Assembly (NCBI GenBank): GCA_000733355.1
Contig: JNVV01000057.1
Location: 186,001 to 250,000, forward strand
Length of the DNA stretch: 64,000 nt
Direction: 5' to 3'
Source: Falciphora oryzae
Lineage: Eukaryota > Ascomycota > Sordariomycetes > Magnaporthales > Magnaporthaceae
Of the stretch, positions 1-11,070 are shown piece after piece. Made by a program: the position numbers and the translations under genes. How positions within the stretch are numbered: position 1 is the first letter of the stretch; every line of letters starts with the position of its first letter. Below the pieces are notes generated by a model, which was not told where the DNA came from, did no database searches, and was given only the letters and a program-made list of their open reading frames with translations.

Positions 1-11
1 AAGACCCCGAT

Positions 12-1112
12 TTGCGGGACTTTATTAAAGCCATCCAACAAAGAACTGCTCGCCCGCGTGGTCCGATCCTTACGGCCGTTATTAACCTAGTCCAGCTTAA
101 TAAGCCCCCCAATTACGACGGCAAGGACTTAGCTAAATTTAGGCCATGGTGGCTTCGCGTTACCTCTTATATAAAAACCTACGTCGAAAGCTTTCCTAAC
201 GATACCGTTAAAATTAATTGAGTTAGGTCCCTATTTACGGAAAACGTACAAGTTTAGCACTATTAACGCTTTCGGTCCCTTTAAAGCGCGCAGCTCGAAA
301 ACAACTGGCGGGCCTATTCGGCGGCCTTACAAAAACGCTTCCGGGACGCCACCGAACACCACCGCAACGCTAAAAAAATGCGGAAGCTTAAATACAAAGG
401 AAATACCGTTTAATACCTTACTAAGCTCTTTGATTTTAACGAAACGGTTTAATGGTCCGGCGTTATATTTAAAGAGCACATTTCCCGCACCTTTTTAAAA
501 GAAATTACCAAATTGGTATATTCCCGTTGCGGAGGAGTCCCTGATACGGACGAAGAATTCCTCGCCGCAATCCAGGAAGCCGGCAAAATCTACGAGGTTA
601 TGCTCCAAGACCTTAGGCTAACCCCGAAGGATAAAGGAAAAGACGAGCCCGTTTCGATTTCGGAGCGCTCGAACGCGGGCCGTCGCCAAGGTAAGGGCTT
701 TAAGGACAAGAGCCAAAGTCCATCCTCAAGCTCCCGTTCCGGAAAGAAGGCTAACGATAAGGCTGCCAATAAGAAAAGTAACGTTTGGATTACGACCAAA
801 CTAGCACTCGAAGGGGTCGAACAACGCGATATCGACGCACGAAGGTTGGCTAAAGCCGATTGCTGGCGCTGTGGAAGAGAAGGGCACCATACGTTGGAAT
901 GCTACGCTAAAAAGGACACTAACGGCAAGGAACTCCCTCCTGCACCGGCAAAGACGGCCGGCGCCAAGTCTATCCTCAAACGCCTTGCGACGGACGAACA
1001 GGAGGAACAGCCACAGGCTAAAAGGGTTAAAATTGCAGGCCTCGTTTCGGAAGCCCCAAGCGAAATACGAATCTTTAAATTATTAGATTCGGAATCGGAC
1101 GATGACTGTTGA
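12..1112 (+). pseudogene. gag relic of the gypsy element, with CCHC zinc knuckle
   Basis: Capsid-like coding sequence runs from the window edge and is broken by several stops between 219 and 512. The part from 513 to 1112 is open. It holds a basic, serine-rich linker and a zinc knuckle of the form C-x2-C-x4-H-x4-C (CWRCGREGHHTLEC, about 862-903), which in this family binds the RNA genome during packaging. After the knuckle comes an acidic tail. The stops fit RIP. Confidence 0.8.
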
Positions 1113-1181
1113 CAACCATCGACCATCGCTACTGCCCGAAGGCCTTTAACGGATAAAGAGCTCGCAAGGCCGATCCTCCGT

Positions 1182-4100
1182 ATGTATATACGGGCAAAGG
1201 GATCGAAGGAGATACCTGTTCGGGTCCTTTTGGACGGAGGTAGCGACACGAAGGTTATTTCGGACAAAATAGCCAAGCAGCTTCCAGGGCATTTGGTCGA
1301 CAAAGCTATTCCCCGCATTATAACTACCTTTTCAAAGGCGGTCGAACCAAGGGCCGGAAAGCAACTGGTGGTCGACGTTACCCTCCGGCACAAAACGCAC
1401 TATTTTACGGAAACGTTCGAAGTTAATCCTACGGATCCAGATTGCGACGTTATCCTACCTTTCGCATAGCAAAGGCAACACCCACCGTTAGGTTTATTGG
1501 ATCGCGACCTTCGGGATATCCGTATGGATTCGGACAAATGCCGGAAGTGCAACAAGCCCCGGGCCCGAAAGCCGCCGGATTTACGGCCACCTAAAGGCTT
1601 ACGCCTTCGGGAAAATATAAAAACAGTCGAGCTTGCGACTATTGCCGCCATTAAATACGGGCATGGTATTCCTTCCTTTGAGGAAGTGGCTAAAGCAGAT
1701 TTAAACGGCTTCGAATCGGTACCAAAGGAATTTAGGGAATTCTTTCCTATTATAACGGAAGCGGCCGCTACACGCTTCCCCGATCATCAGCCCTGGGACT
1801 ACGAAATTCACCTAAAGGAAGGAGCCCAATTAACCTATGGACCCTTATACCAAATGAGCTAAAAGGAGCTGGACGTTTTAAAGCCTTGGCTGGGAAAGCA
1901 TATGCGAACCGGCAAAATTAGGCTATGCAAAACTGCTAACAGTTCGCCTTTTATATTCGCATAAAAGAAAGACCCCTTTGATCTTTTAAGGGTAGTGGTC
2001 GACTATAGGGACGTAAACGCTAAAACGATCCCGATTTGGTGCCCCATCCCGCTTATTACGGAGCTTTAGGATCGATTTCGAAATGCTAAATAGATGACGA
2101 AAATCGACTTTAAAACCGGGTTTAACCTAATTCGAATAAAAGAAGGCTACGAATGGTTTACAGCTTTTCGTTGCAAGTACGGAATCTTCGAATTTACGGT
2201 TATACCTATAGGCTTTATCAACGCCCCCGCCACCTTCCAAAGCATGATGAACCATATTTTTATGGACTTTATCGATGCCGGGCTCTTTGTATATTTGGAT
2301 GACCTTTTGATATACGCCGAAACCAAGGAATAATACGACGATTTAGTAAAGGAGGTGCTTCGCCGCTTTACTAAGTACAATTTGGCCGTGGCCTTTTGCA
2401 AATGCGTTTGGGGGGTGCACGAAGTCGAATTCTTTAGTCATATAATAGGACCTAATGGCATCGCAATATCTAAGGATAAAGTAGACGCTATTGTGCAATA
2501 GGAAGCTTTTAAATGCTTTAAAAACTCCCAATCCTTTATTAGCTTTGCTAACTTTTATAAGAGGTTTATTAAAGGGTTTTCCGGAATCGTTAGGCTTATA
2601 ACGACGGCTAACGCCCTGCCTAAAAGCTAATGGCGATGGACCCCCGAGATGGACCAGGCCTTCGAGGCTTTCAAAGTCGCTTTCGTTTCGCCTCCGATAC
2701 TTCGGCATTTCGATCCGTTTTTCCCGGCGTAAATCGAGGTAAACGCTTCGGATTTTGCCTTTGGAAGGGTGCTATCCCAAAAGGACCCCGAAACTAATAA
2801 ACTGCACCCCGTTGCTTTCCATTTACGCAAAATGTCGCCCGCCGAAATCAACTATAAAATTTACGATAAGGAACTTTTGGCGGTCGTTAATTGTTTCGCT
2901 AGGTGGAAGCATTACCTCAAAAGGGCAAAGCACCGGATAAAGGTTTATACGGATTACCGGAACTTCGAATATTTCCTGACGGCCAAAGTCCTTAATCGAA
3001 GGTAAGCTAGATAGGCACAACAGCTAGCTGGTTATTGGTTTATAATCAACTACCGGCTAGGAAAGCAAAATAAAAAGGCCGATATGCTATCGAAATTACC
3101 CCAGTACAAGCCTAAAAAAGGGGGGAGTAAGGATTAACCGATTACGACGATTTTGCAAAAAAAAACACTTCCTAGCAAGAATTTCGGCCCTGGAAGGATA
3201 AAGAAATAACCTTATGGAAAAAGTTTTGCCGCAAGGAGCACTTTCTTTCCTCCTATCCCTAAGCCGGTTTTATAATATTCCAGTCCTAAAATGGGCTACG
3301 GAATTTACTAATAAAGTTAAGCAAACTGGTATATCGGATTCCAAATACCAAAGCCGCTTCCAAAAGCCCGAAAAGGGTAAAAAAGTTAAGGATAGCCTCC
3401 TTTATTATAAAAAAAGACTGTGGGTGCTAACGGAGGCTTTGCAAAAGGAAGTCCTCGAGTCCGAACATAACACAAAAGTCGCTGGACATATAAGTATGGA
3501 TAAAACCTTCGAATTAATTACTCGGCACTTTTGGTGGCCTAATATTAAAGCAAAAATCCGGGAATACGTAAAGGGATGCTTGGAATGCCAACGTAATAAG
3601 GCCTTAAGGCATGCCCCCTTTGGACCCTTATAACTTATGGAGCTGCATTACCAGCCCTAGAAGACGGTGGCTATGGACTTTATCACGGACCTCCCTTTAA
3701 GCGATAGGTGCGATTCAATCTGGGTAATGGTAGACCCTTTTACTAAAATGGCGCATTTCGTCCCCTTTAAAGTCGAGGGTAAGAAGTTGGATGATTTTAT
3801 CCGCATTTTCGCCAAAGAATACTGGCGACTGCACGGTGTGCCCCTAAATATCATCTCTGATAGGGATTCCAGATTTACAAGCCATTTGTAGAAAGATTTC
3901 CTCCGTCTGGTAGGCATAAAGCCAAAAATAAGCATTGCTTTCCATCCCTAGACGGATAGATAAACCGAAAGGTTTAATTAAAGCCTGGAAGCCTACCTTA
4001 GGTCTTTCGTAAATTACGAAATGACCGATTGGGTTAAGCTGTTACCTACGGCGGAATTTGCCTATAATAATACATCTTTGGCAAGTATTTCCATTACCCC

Positions 4101-4497
4101 CTTTTTCGCTAACTACGGGTATTACCCAGCTTCTAATAATCCCCTTTTCCTAGGACGAATACGCAATCCAATAAGCCAACTTTACCAGCACTGGATAACC
4201 CAGGTGCACGAAGAAGCCAAACGGCACTTCGAGAAAGCCCGGGAACGGATGAAGCATTGGGCCGACAAAAAGAAAGGCCCTTCGCCGGTCCTTACCGAAG
4301 GACAGCTTGTTATGCTAAACGCCCAGCATATAAAAACCCGTCGCCCTGCTAAGAAATTCGATGCCAAAATGCTCGGGCCCTTCCAAATCCTTAAGGTTAT
4401 TTTTCCCACGGCGGTACGGCTGGCTTTGCCTAAAGTTTGGAAAATCCATAACGCTTTCCACGTATCCCTTATCGAGCCTTACCGCTTTGGCATTTAG
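1182..4497 (+). pseudogene. pol relic: aspartic protease, reverse transcriptase, RNase H, integrase
   Basis: Domains in order: a retroviral-type protease with the motif LLDGGSDTKVIS (about 1230-1265; the usual D-S/T-G is D-G-G here); a reverse transcriptase whose catalytic box reads YLDDLLIY (about 2291-2314); an RNase H-like stretch at about 2745-3060 ([19 protein letters not shown]); an integrase with an HHCC zinc module (H-x-H, then CLECQ, about 3466-3600) and a DDE-type core starting with MDFITDLPLS (3670) and containing SDRDSRF (about 3858). At least ten in-frame stops split the frame, so no product is expected. Confidence 0.85.
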
Positions 4498-4521
4498 GCA
4501 CGACCTAACCCTAACCAGGTA

Positions 4522-4854
4522 TTGCAGGAGGCCCTTTCGGTTGTAGGAGATTTCGTTGTAGAAAAGGTTATGGACTTTATAAATACAGGAGGAAAGGTTC
4601 GTTATTTTGTCCGGTGGGAGGATTACTTACGTAAAAAGGATTGGACGTGGGAACTTTGGGAGCATTTCGATACCGACGGATTTAAGCAGCACGTTATTGC
4701 TTTTTATCGGCTTAACCCCGACAAGCTTAGGGACCCCCGCGTGCCACAAGACATAGGTACGGCCGCATCCTTTAAGCGGGCTTCGGAAAGTTTCGAAACG
4801 CGCCCTAGGAAAAGGAGGATAGTGTCACACGGAAGAACCCGTGGACCTAACTAG
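4522..4854 (+). pseudogene. C-terminal chromodomain of the gypsy integrase
   Basis: The segment after the integrase core reads VVEKVMDF, then YFVRWEDY and DWTWELWEHF, the strand-and-aromatic-cage pattern of a chromodomain. In chromoviruses it guides integration to methylated-histone chromatin. It is separated from the integrase by a TAG at 4495-4497 and ends at a stop before the probable 3' LTR. Confidence 0.75.
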
Positions 4855-4943
4855 TCGGCATTACGAGTCGGCTTTACGGAGGGTCGAAGACCCGCATAGG
4901 CGGTTAACGGCCTTAAGGCTAAGCGGTGAAGGTCGGAAGGCAG

Positions 4944-5117
4944 TGTGAATCATGTACTCGATACTTCGCACGGATTACAAAGGGTTTATATAAACCCTGC
5001 CATCTCCTATGTCTTTTACGAAAGATTTCTTCCTCCTTAAGCATTTCTTAAGCCCATAAAAAGATTATCTGCAATCTAGAGATTCTTTCTCCAAGCCGTC
5101 TTTAACCCTTTGTTACA
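4944..5117 (+). repeat. probable 3' LTR of the gypsy element
   Basis: A stretch of about 174 bp begins TGTGAATC and ends TTGTTACA, so it has TG...CA ends. It follows a purine-rich tract (about 4926-4943, possible polypurine tract). It contains a TATATAA box at about 4987 within a short palindrome. The 5' LTR is outside the window, so the borders are not confirmed by comparison. Confidence 0.5.
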
Positions 5118-5189
5118 TTATGTTTGTAACCCAGAAAGTCTGGTTTGGGAACCGTTTGCTATCGATTTTAAAAATTGAAATTATTTTTA

Positions 5190-6960
5190 TCGTTACCCTT
5201 TTTGCTATTTAGCGGCGATAATTTTGAAATTGAATCAGTTGTTTAAATTTAACGATTTTGGCTTTTAATTTTCGTTAAGCTTTGGCAGTTACAGCTGGGC
5301 TGACCAGTAAGTTTGTGTTTGCTTTTATATTATATAGCTTTTTAACGCGGAAGCTAATCCCATTTATTTGTACGAAAGCGGTTTTGGTGAACGAAAACAT
5401 TAATTGACTTTTAACTTGGGCTAATGTAGGTATAAAGACCACCGTAGAGATTTCCGGTAGTTCTACTTTTTTCCCGATTTATCCGACGAGGACGATTTGG
5501 CTTCCAATCCCTTTTTGCTTTGCTTAGTTCCGATTGCAATAACTTTGCTTCGGTTTGGGTAGTTTTTGGAAAGGTGCCGCTCGCTATACGTAAAGCATAT
5601 ACCAGTTTTAATGTAAGCTTTACGCTTTGCCGGAATTAAAGCTTTGCTATCCTTTAAATTGGAAATAGCTAAATTGCTGTCCCTATTTTTCCGTTAATCG
5701 TTTTATGCTTTGTTTTAGGGTAATGATTTGCCGTTATTTTTAGGTTTGTTACGGTTGCTCCGTTAACCAGTTTTACGTTTGCTAGTTTTTTTATAATGTC
5801 GCTTTTAGCTATAGGCTGCGTTGGCGACGTTTTTGCTAAAAACTTCGTAGTTGATGTCCGGGTTTTAAGCATTGGTAAGCAGCCGAAAGTTAAGGTTTGG
5901 TGGGATATATTCCCACAAAGTTATTTTTATATCGGTTACGGCAATATTAGCTATTTAGGCTAAGTTATTAAAGCTGGCCAAAAACACGTGGATATCTATG
6001 TTTTTTGCTAGGTCGTATTTTAGCTTTGCAAATTTGGCTTAAACGGCCGAAGTTTGGTTTGGGTTATAGTAGGTCGCGTTTAAAACCTAAACCATTTTAG
6101 CAACAAACGAGAATAGGTTATCATCCGACAGGAGTTGTGGTTACAATATTTCTAATGGGCCGCTTTCGAAATACTTTATTAGTTTGTTTATCCGGCTTTT
6201 TTCCGTCCGGAAGGTTTCGTCGTTTTCTTTAAATTTGTTAGCTACGGTTTTGATTTATAAATTAAAGGTTTTTTTGTTGCTTTTAAAAATTTTAAACGCG
6301 ACGTTTCGTTTTTTAGTTTTGTTGTTATAGCGGGGATTTGCGCTTTTTGCAATCGGTTCGTACGGTTTAAATACGGGGTTGGCGGTTTAACTAATTAGAG
6401 TAAATTGGGTACCCCCGAAAACATTATCAGCTGGCGTCGCCTCCCGGGTTTAGCGGCTTCTTCCACTATTAGCTAATTGCGCTTACAGCGCTGCAATTAT
6501 ATCTTTTAGTTTTTAAGCTTCCGTAGCGGAAATGCCGGTTGCGGCAACGTTTTGCCTGTTGTTACCTATTTTTTGCTCCGGACCGGGTTTTAATTTAACG
6601 GTGGACGGGACGTTATCGGGTTTTTTGGAGTTATTATGGTCGGCCGATAAGCTGCTGTTACCAGCCACAGTGATTGATTTTACGTGAGGCGCTGTTTAGA
6701 TTTTGGGGTTTTGGGGCGGCGTTGTTTGGGCCGCGGTTTTTGAATGGAATCGAGCTGACTGGCGATTCGTAGAAGGATAGCGTTTTTGTTTAGATATTGG
6801 CTGGTCCGATTTTAATTTTAACGTTTAATTGAGCCCCGACGGTATTTAGCGTCGGTTTGGTTTTGGGTTTTGGGTTTTGGATTGGCGAATTGATTTGCGT
6901 CGCGCGCCGCCGCGACGTAAAAAAAAGGTGCTTATTTTTGGATCGCCGGCAGGCGATTTA
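5190..6960 (-). pseudogene. older gypsy-type gag relic on the minus strand, heavily RIP-mutated
   Basis: Translated on the minus strand, with stops read through, the segment gives a capsid-like protein. It has a low-complexity N-terminal part (about 6900-6480), then IKYFESGPLEIL (about 6178-6142) and a helical gag core. At about 5610-5560 there is a zinc-knuckle remnant, CFTYSERHLSKNY, in which the 2nd and 3rd Cys of C-x2-C-x4-H-x4-C are Tyr, each explained by a G-to-A (RIP) change. The frame stays the same over long stretches and is cut almost only by TAA, TAG and TGA. The relic stops near the end of the plus-strand element at 5117. Confidence 0.6.
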
Positions 6961-7198
6961 AATAAGTGTAAAATTGTGTTACGGCTAAACTAATGGAGGT
7001 ACGCTGGCTTTGCATTGGCGCTATGAACGAAGATTTTATATTAAGGAGAGGGAAAGGAAAGGCGCTGGTCGCGCCGGTACGATACGCGTTTAAAGTTGTC
7101 GCGATTTGTGTGGTTTGCATGCTTGTATTTGCCTTACAGCTGCCCCATAGCTGTGGCGGTGCTATTGGACGTATGGCTTGTGGCAAGACCGTCACATA

Positions 7199-7597
7199 GC
7201 GCACACAAGCGAGTGGCGCACTTCAAAATCCCATACTAAACGCGGTTTTCAACATCCTTGCTAAATCGCCCAATTTGTATCCAAATTCGATGAAATCTCA
7301 AAATTAAGGTTTTAACTATGTAGCCGATTTTATGTAATTAGCTTCAATTTTATAACCCTAACCTGGGCGAGATATAAAGAAATGCGCTAATTTAACCCCT
7401 GCATTTTTAATATCTCACCCGGGTTAGGGTTACAAATTTGAAGATAATTACATAAAATCGGCTACATAGTTAAAACGTTAATTACAAAATTGCATTAAAT
7501 TTGGACCAGAATTGGTGGAGTTAAAGTGAGTTAAAAAACAGCGTTTAGTATGAGATTTTGAAGTGCGCCACTCGCTTGTGTGCGCCACTCGCTTGTG
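7199..7597. mobile_element. foldback (MITE-like) element with long inverted arms
   Basis: The left arm (about 7199-7385) and right arm (about 7408-7585) are near-perfect reverse complements, so the whole unit would fold into one hairpin with a loop of about 20 nt. The tip reads GCGCACACAAGCGAGTGG. At the right end the terminal unit is repeated once more (7586-7597). A TA dinucleotide precedes the left end at 7197-7198. There is no transposase ORF. The form fits a non-autonomous DNA transposon, perhaps Tc1/mariner-like; the family is not proven. Confidence 0.65.
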
Positions 7598-7868
7598 AAC
7601 CACGTTATGTATTTTGGACTTTTGTTTTCAAATTTAAATTTCCGGATTCATCAGTACCTAAGAAATCCAAAATTAATATTTTTGAAAAGCGTTAAAAAAC
7701 GGCTTTCGATTGGTTTTAGGATTGCATTTGTGTGATTTTATTTGGATTTGCTATTGCGGATTGAAAACGGTGCGTTTTGGCGATTTAGTATGGGAATCGG
7801 GGTGGCCGGAAGTGGGGGGTGGCGCAAAGTAGGGGTCTTGACTTACGTTCTCCCAGCCGCCCCATCCG

Positions 7869-8640
7869 TCACACTGCCAGAGCAAGTGGCATGACTCTGT
7901 CATGAACGGCTATATCGCAGGAGCCATAGCCCAAATGTCGACCGGGAAGGAGAGCGAGCCGCTCTGCAGGAGGAAGACTGCCTCGGGCGGCATGAAAGGA
8001 TCTGAGTATGCCATAGAGTACATCCTCGGCGACTCGGTCGTCGGGGCGTAGGCCTTGCTGAAGCCAGTCAGGGTGAGCCGCGCGGCGCCGATGTCGCAGT
8101 CGTTGATGGTGATCAACTCTGGGTTGGGGTCGGCTAGCATCGCCGGGAAGTAGATGCGCGCGGGGACGCCGGTTGGCAGGCCCTCGGCGCGCCCCTCCGT
8201 CGATTCTCTCCACAGGGTACGAGAAGGGCTTGTCGTATATGGCATAGAGCTGCTGAGTGAAGAGGGGGCCGAATATGGGCGGCGGCTTGCCGATCAGGAT
8301 CTGTTTCTCGCATATATCTTTTTTGCCAGGTCAGCAGCTACCGGTGCTAAGGCGTCTGAGATCCGCTTACCTCATAGACAACGTTGTTGCTGTGCGGGAA
8401 AGCAACAGCCAGAGCAGGCTGGGCCGACAACACACTCCCCACGGGCAGCCGGAATGGGGTGAACGCGTCTCTCCAATCCCCGATATCGAACAGAGAGGCT
8501 CGGGTCGGAGGCATCACAATGCAGTCGTGTTCCCCGCTCGGACCGCTGAAGACGAAACCGTCGAGCACCGACGGCACGAAATGGCGTGTCGGGTGTTGCT
8601 GTGGCTCCTGCTCCTGCTGCTACTGTGCTGTCCGACGCAG
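7869..8640 (-). pseudogene. SRPK-like protein kinase, decayed fragment
   Basis: Minus-strand segments line up in order with SR-protein kinase (SRPK) motifs. At about 8600-8380 there is a GPSGEHDCIV box (SRPKs have GPNGxHxCLV) and a PALAVAFPHSNNVVYE stretch where HxxGVVHTD is expected. A possible GT-AG intron follows (GTAAGC at about 8370, ending in AAAAAAG). Then come KQILIGKPPP, PELITINDCDIGAA (the place of IxxxDFG), MPPEAVF (the APE box) and SFPVDIWAMA. The HxD and DFG residues are not kept. The open frame changes near 8190, so a frameshift is needed to join the parts, and the protein ends right after the DIW box. It is probably a dead paralogue. Confidence 0.55.
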
Positions 8641-8699
8641 TCTACAAGGGCGCATAACACAAGAATTTCACGCACACTACGCGGCACTTTTTAGGCGTG

Positions 8700-9111
8700 A
8701 TTCACACGATGCGGGCAGGATCTTTGGGAGTTTGGCTACTGTTTAATTTCCCGGCCAGGATTTATTTCAATTGTCTTGAAAGAGTGACTCGAGCTAAGCG
8801 AAGAAGAAAAACTTTGTTACAAAGGAAAAAAGTCTTGTTTCTTCTTTTGGAATCCACCACCTTCCTTGGTTTAGCTGAGCGTTGAGCCGTTGGTGGGCTG
8901 AAGAAAGGGCTGCTCAACATTAGATGATAATCGGGCTTAGGAAATGGAAACAGAGTGCTCTTGTACCGTACCGGAAAGCGGTTCGTGCTTGACTTGTCGA
9001 GAACCCTTAGGTGCTGCGGACGCAGTTCCTGATGCCGGAGCCGCAGACCGCCTAATTGGACATGGTTTAATCGATTAGCTTTTTCTCCTACTCCAGCTGT
9101 AGAAAACACGC
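8700..9111. other. intergenic, no feature seen
   Basis: No ORF with recognisable motifs and no repeat was found. The stretch lies downstream of the small secreted-protein gene and upstream of the kinase relic. Confidence 0.5.
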
Positions 9112-9375
9112 TCATAGGGGCAAGGACCATACGCGGTTGCCGTTACGGCAGGCATAGTGGGAGCAGTCCCTCTGGCAGCTGGCGAGGCAGTTCACGCGCC
9201 CGATGAGGACTGGGCTCAGGCAGTTGTAGCCGCAGCTCTGGCGGGCCAGGATGGGGTTGCCGGCATCGAGCCCCTCATCGCGAGCCTCGATCTCGACGTC
9301 CTCAACGGGCGTGTTGTCCGGGATTACGGCGGCGGCGACGCCCAGGGCAAAGATGATGACGGCGGAGAACTTCAT
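9112..9375 (-). CDS. small cysteine-rich secreted protein (candidate effector or antimicrobial peptide)
   Basis: A single-exon ORF of 87 aa. Residues 1-16 (MKFSAVIIFALGVAAA) form a signal peptide. Residues 17-46 are acidic and look like a propeptide. The mature part holds six Cys spaced C-x3-C-x10-C-x3-C-x3-C-x4-C, able to make three disulfides. A TATAAA box lies on the minus strand at 9515-9510, about 135 bp before the ATG. No family is recognised. The size, export signal and Cys content are those of fungal small secreted proteins; a role in host or microbe interaction is inference only. Confidence 0.75.
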   Translation of the reverse strand: MKFSAVIIFALGVAAAVIPDNTPVEDVEIEARDEGLDAGNPILARQSCGYNCLSPVLIGRVNCLASCQRDCSHYACRNGNRVWSLPL

Positions 9376-9509
9376 TTTGAATGAGAGGTTGTTGCGGAAG
9401 CTTGATGCTGTCTCGGGATGATGGGCTTGAGGGGCAATGCGATCGGGGATGGCTGGCCTGAGGAGAAAGGAGAGAAAAGGGGATCAGTCCTGGGGTAGGT
9501 TGTCGGGTT

Positions 9510-9515
9510 TTTATA
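9510..9515 (-). promoter_or_regulatory. TATA box of the cysteine-rich secreted protein gene
   Basis: TATAAA on the minus strand about 135 bp upstream of the ATG at 9375. Confidence 0.45.
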
Positions 9516-9569
9516 GATGGTCAAAAGTCCCGCAAGAGGCCTTTTCTCTTTCACAGACACGCTGTTTCA

Positions 9570-11070
9570 ATCAACAAGCTCACGGTAGTCGCTCTTGTCC
9601 GGCCTGGTCTGGTTCGACTAATCACGTCTTTGGAGCTGCATCACCTTGCTTGTCTTCGAGGTTGAGGATGCCAAGCGGCTTACGCGCAGAAAGGCGGCCC
9701 TTGGCGATTGCACATCGAAGTGGTTGATTGTTATTACCCCATGCAGTGTGTTTGCCAACCGCTCGACCACCGGTTCAGCACATATATTGGGCCGCCGGAT
9801 ATGCGGGTAAGACAGACTGGCAGGTTTATAGCTTCCTGGGCGCCTCGGCTTTGTACCGACTCCCGACAGTCGGCGGAAGGGGATACAGCCTAGCTCCTGC
9901 GGCCAGTCTCCTCGGCACAATCACTTGGCATCCTCTTCCCCTCACGATGTGTTTTCGACGACCGCAGTCGTGCGGCCATTGTTGCATTCCTCCGCTTACC
10001 AATGCTGGGACCAAGCCGAAATGCGGGCCACAAATATATTTATTGCCCTCCCCGCATACCTGACCAAGACCTCGCTACCTAACATACACTGCCCGACCGA
10101 CTGCACCGCCGACCCTGGAGGTTCTAGCCCTGAGTCCGCATAGAAACGTTAGTGCCGCACACCTTGGTTTAGTGATTGTATTCCCGGCTTGGCAGGGCCT
10201 AACCCCGAGTTTTATAGAAACAGTCAGCGTCGCTCCGCTTTTGCTACCGCGGTAACTCCGCATGGGGTCGGCGTCAGGTCAGGTCAGGTTAAAGGACGAG
10301 GAGGAGGTCGGGGGGAAGTGGGGGAGGAAGAGGAGGAAGGGCGAGGCAGGGGAGGAGGGGCAGACGTCGAGGCAGACGTCGAGGCAGACGTCGAGGCGGG
10401 CGTTCAAAGTAGGAGAAGAGCGCGGGGCGCAGAATCAAGAGAACATTTCGGCCGCGGGATCCATCCTTGTGAGATGGCAGTTACACAGGCAAGGAATGTT
10501 CAGTATCCGGCTAATAAAAAGCCAAACGGACAACCGGAGGTTCTTGGTGGGTATCAACAGTTCGCTTCGAGGCGTGTCGGCAGTGTCATAGCAGTGTAAC
10601 TGGGTTATGATGTGTTTCGGGGTGGTGGGCTTGTGATAATGGTGGGCCAGACAGGTAACAGGTTAAAGAAAGTTAAGCAGCGACGACGGCGGCGGGCAGT
10701 AGTCAGGCAGCGTCTCGCCCGGTTCGGCCCCACCGGCCTGCTGCGCGGCTCCGGCGTCGCGCTGCCCGCCTTCTTGCGCGATAAAGCTGCCGACCCCCGC
10801 CTCGCCTCAGCTACCGGAACTATTTTGGGCAGCGGGCGCAAGCTGCGCCTGAGTTGGCGGGCGCAGCTTTAGGCTTGGACATCCGAAGTCAACGAGGTGC
10901 AATAGGTGTCTTATACGGGACCAGAACGAGGAACCATGGACGGGCGAAAATGGCGAGAAAATAAAACTCCCCTGCTAGAAGGCAAGAATGATTGTTATTT
11001 ACTTGCAACTCGGAAATATAAAAGAGGAAGGAAAAGAAACAGGATAAACGAAACGCTTCAGCCCTGGCCC
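9570..11070. other. intergenic, about 1.5 kb, no supported gene
   Basis: ORFs on both strands look random: short, with shifting composition and no motifs. A purine-rich tract lies at about 10295-10400 with a 12-bp tandem repeat. The stretch separates the secreted-protein promoter from the 3' end of the AAA ATPase gene. Confidence 0.5.
10361..10396. repeat. three 12-bp tandem repeats
   Basis: Three perfect copies of CAGACGTCGAGG, each holding the palindrome GACGTC, sit inside a purine-rich stretch. Confidence 0.8.

Larger units (their letters stand above)
1..5117 (+). mobile_element. Ty3/gypsy LTR retrotransposon (chromovirus type), RIP-inactivated, 5' part outside window
   Basis: The order gag, protease, reverse transcriptase, RNase H, integrase and chromodomain reads left to right, which is the Ty3/gypsy chromovirus arrangement. 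The frame is cut by many TAA and TAG codons at places where the family has Gln (for example just after 1859 and near 2500), the outcome expected from CpA to TpA changes by RIP. The element is AT-rich against the GC-rich genes after 8 kb. The 5' LTR and start of gag lie left of the window. A probable 3' LTR ends at 5117. No intact ORF remains, so the copy is dead. Confidence 0.9.

Noticed and set aside
10189..10599. Plus-strand ORF with EADV repeats
   Set aside because: Produced by the 12-bp tandem repeat and purine-rich DNA; no other sign of coding.
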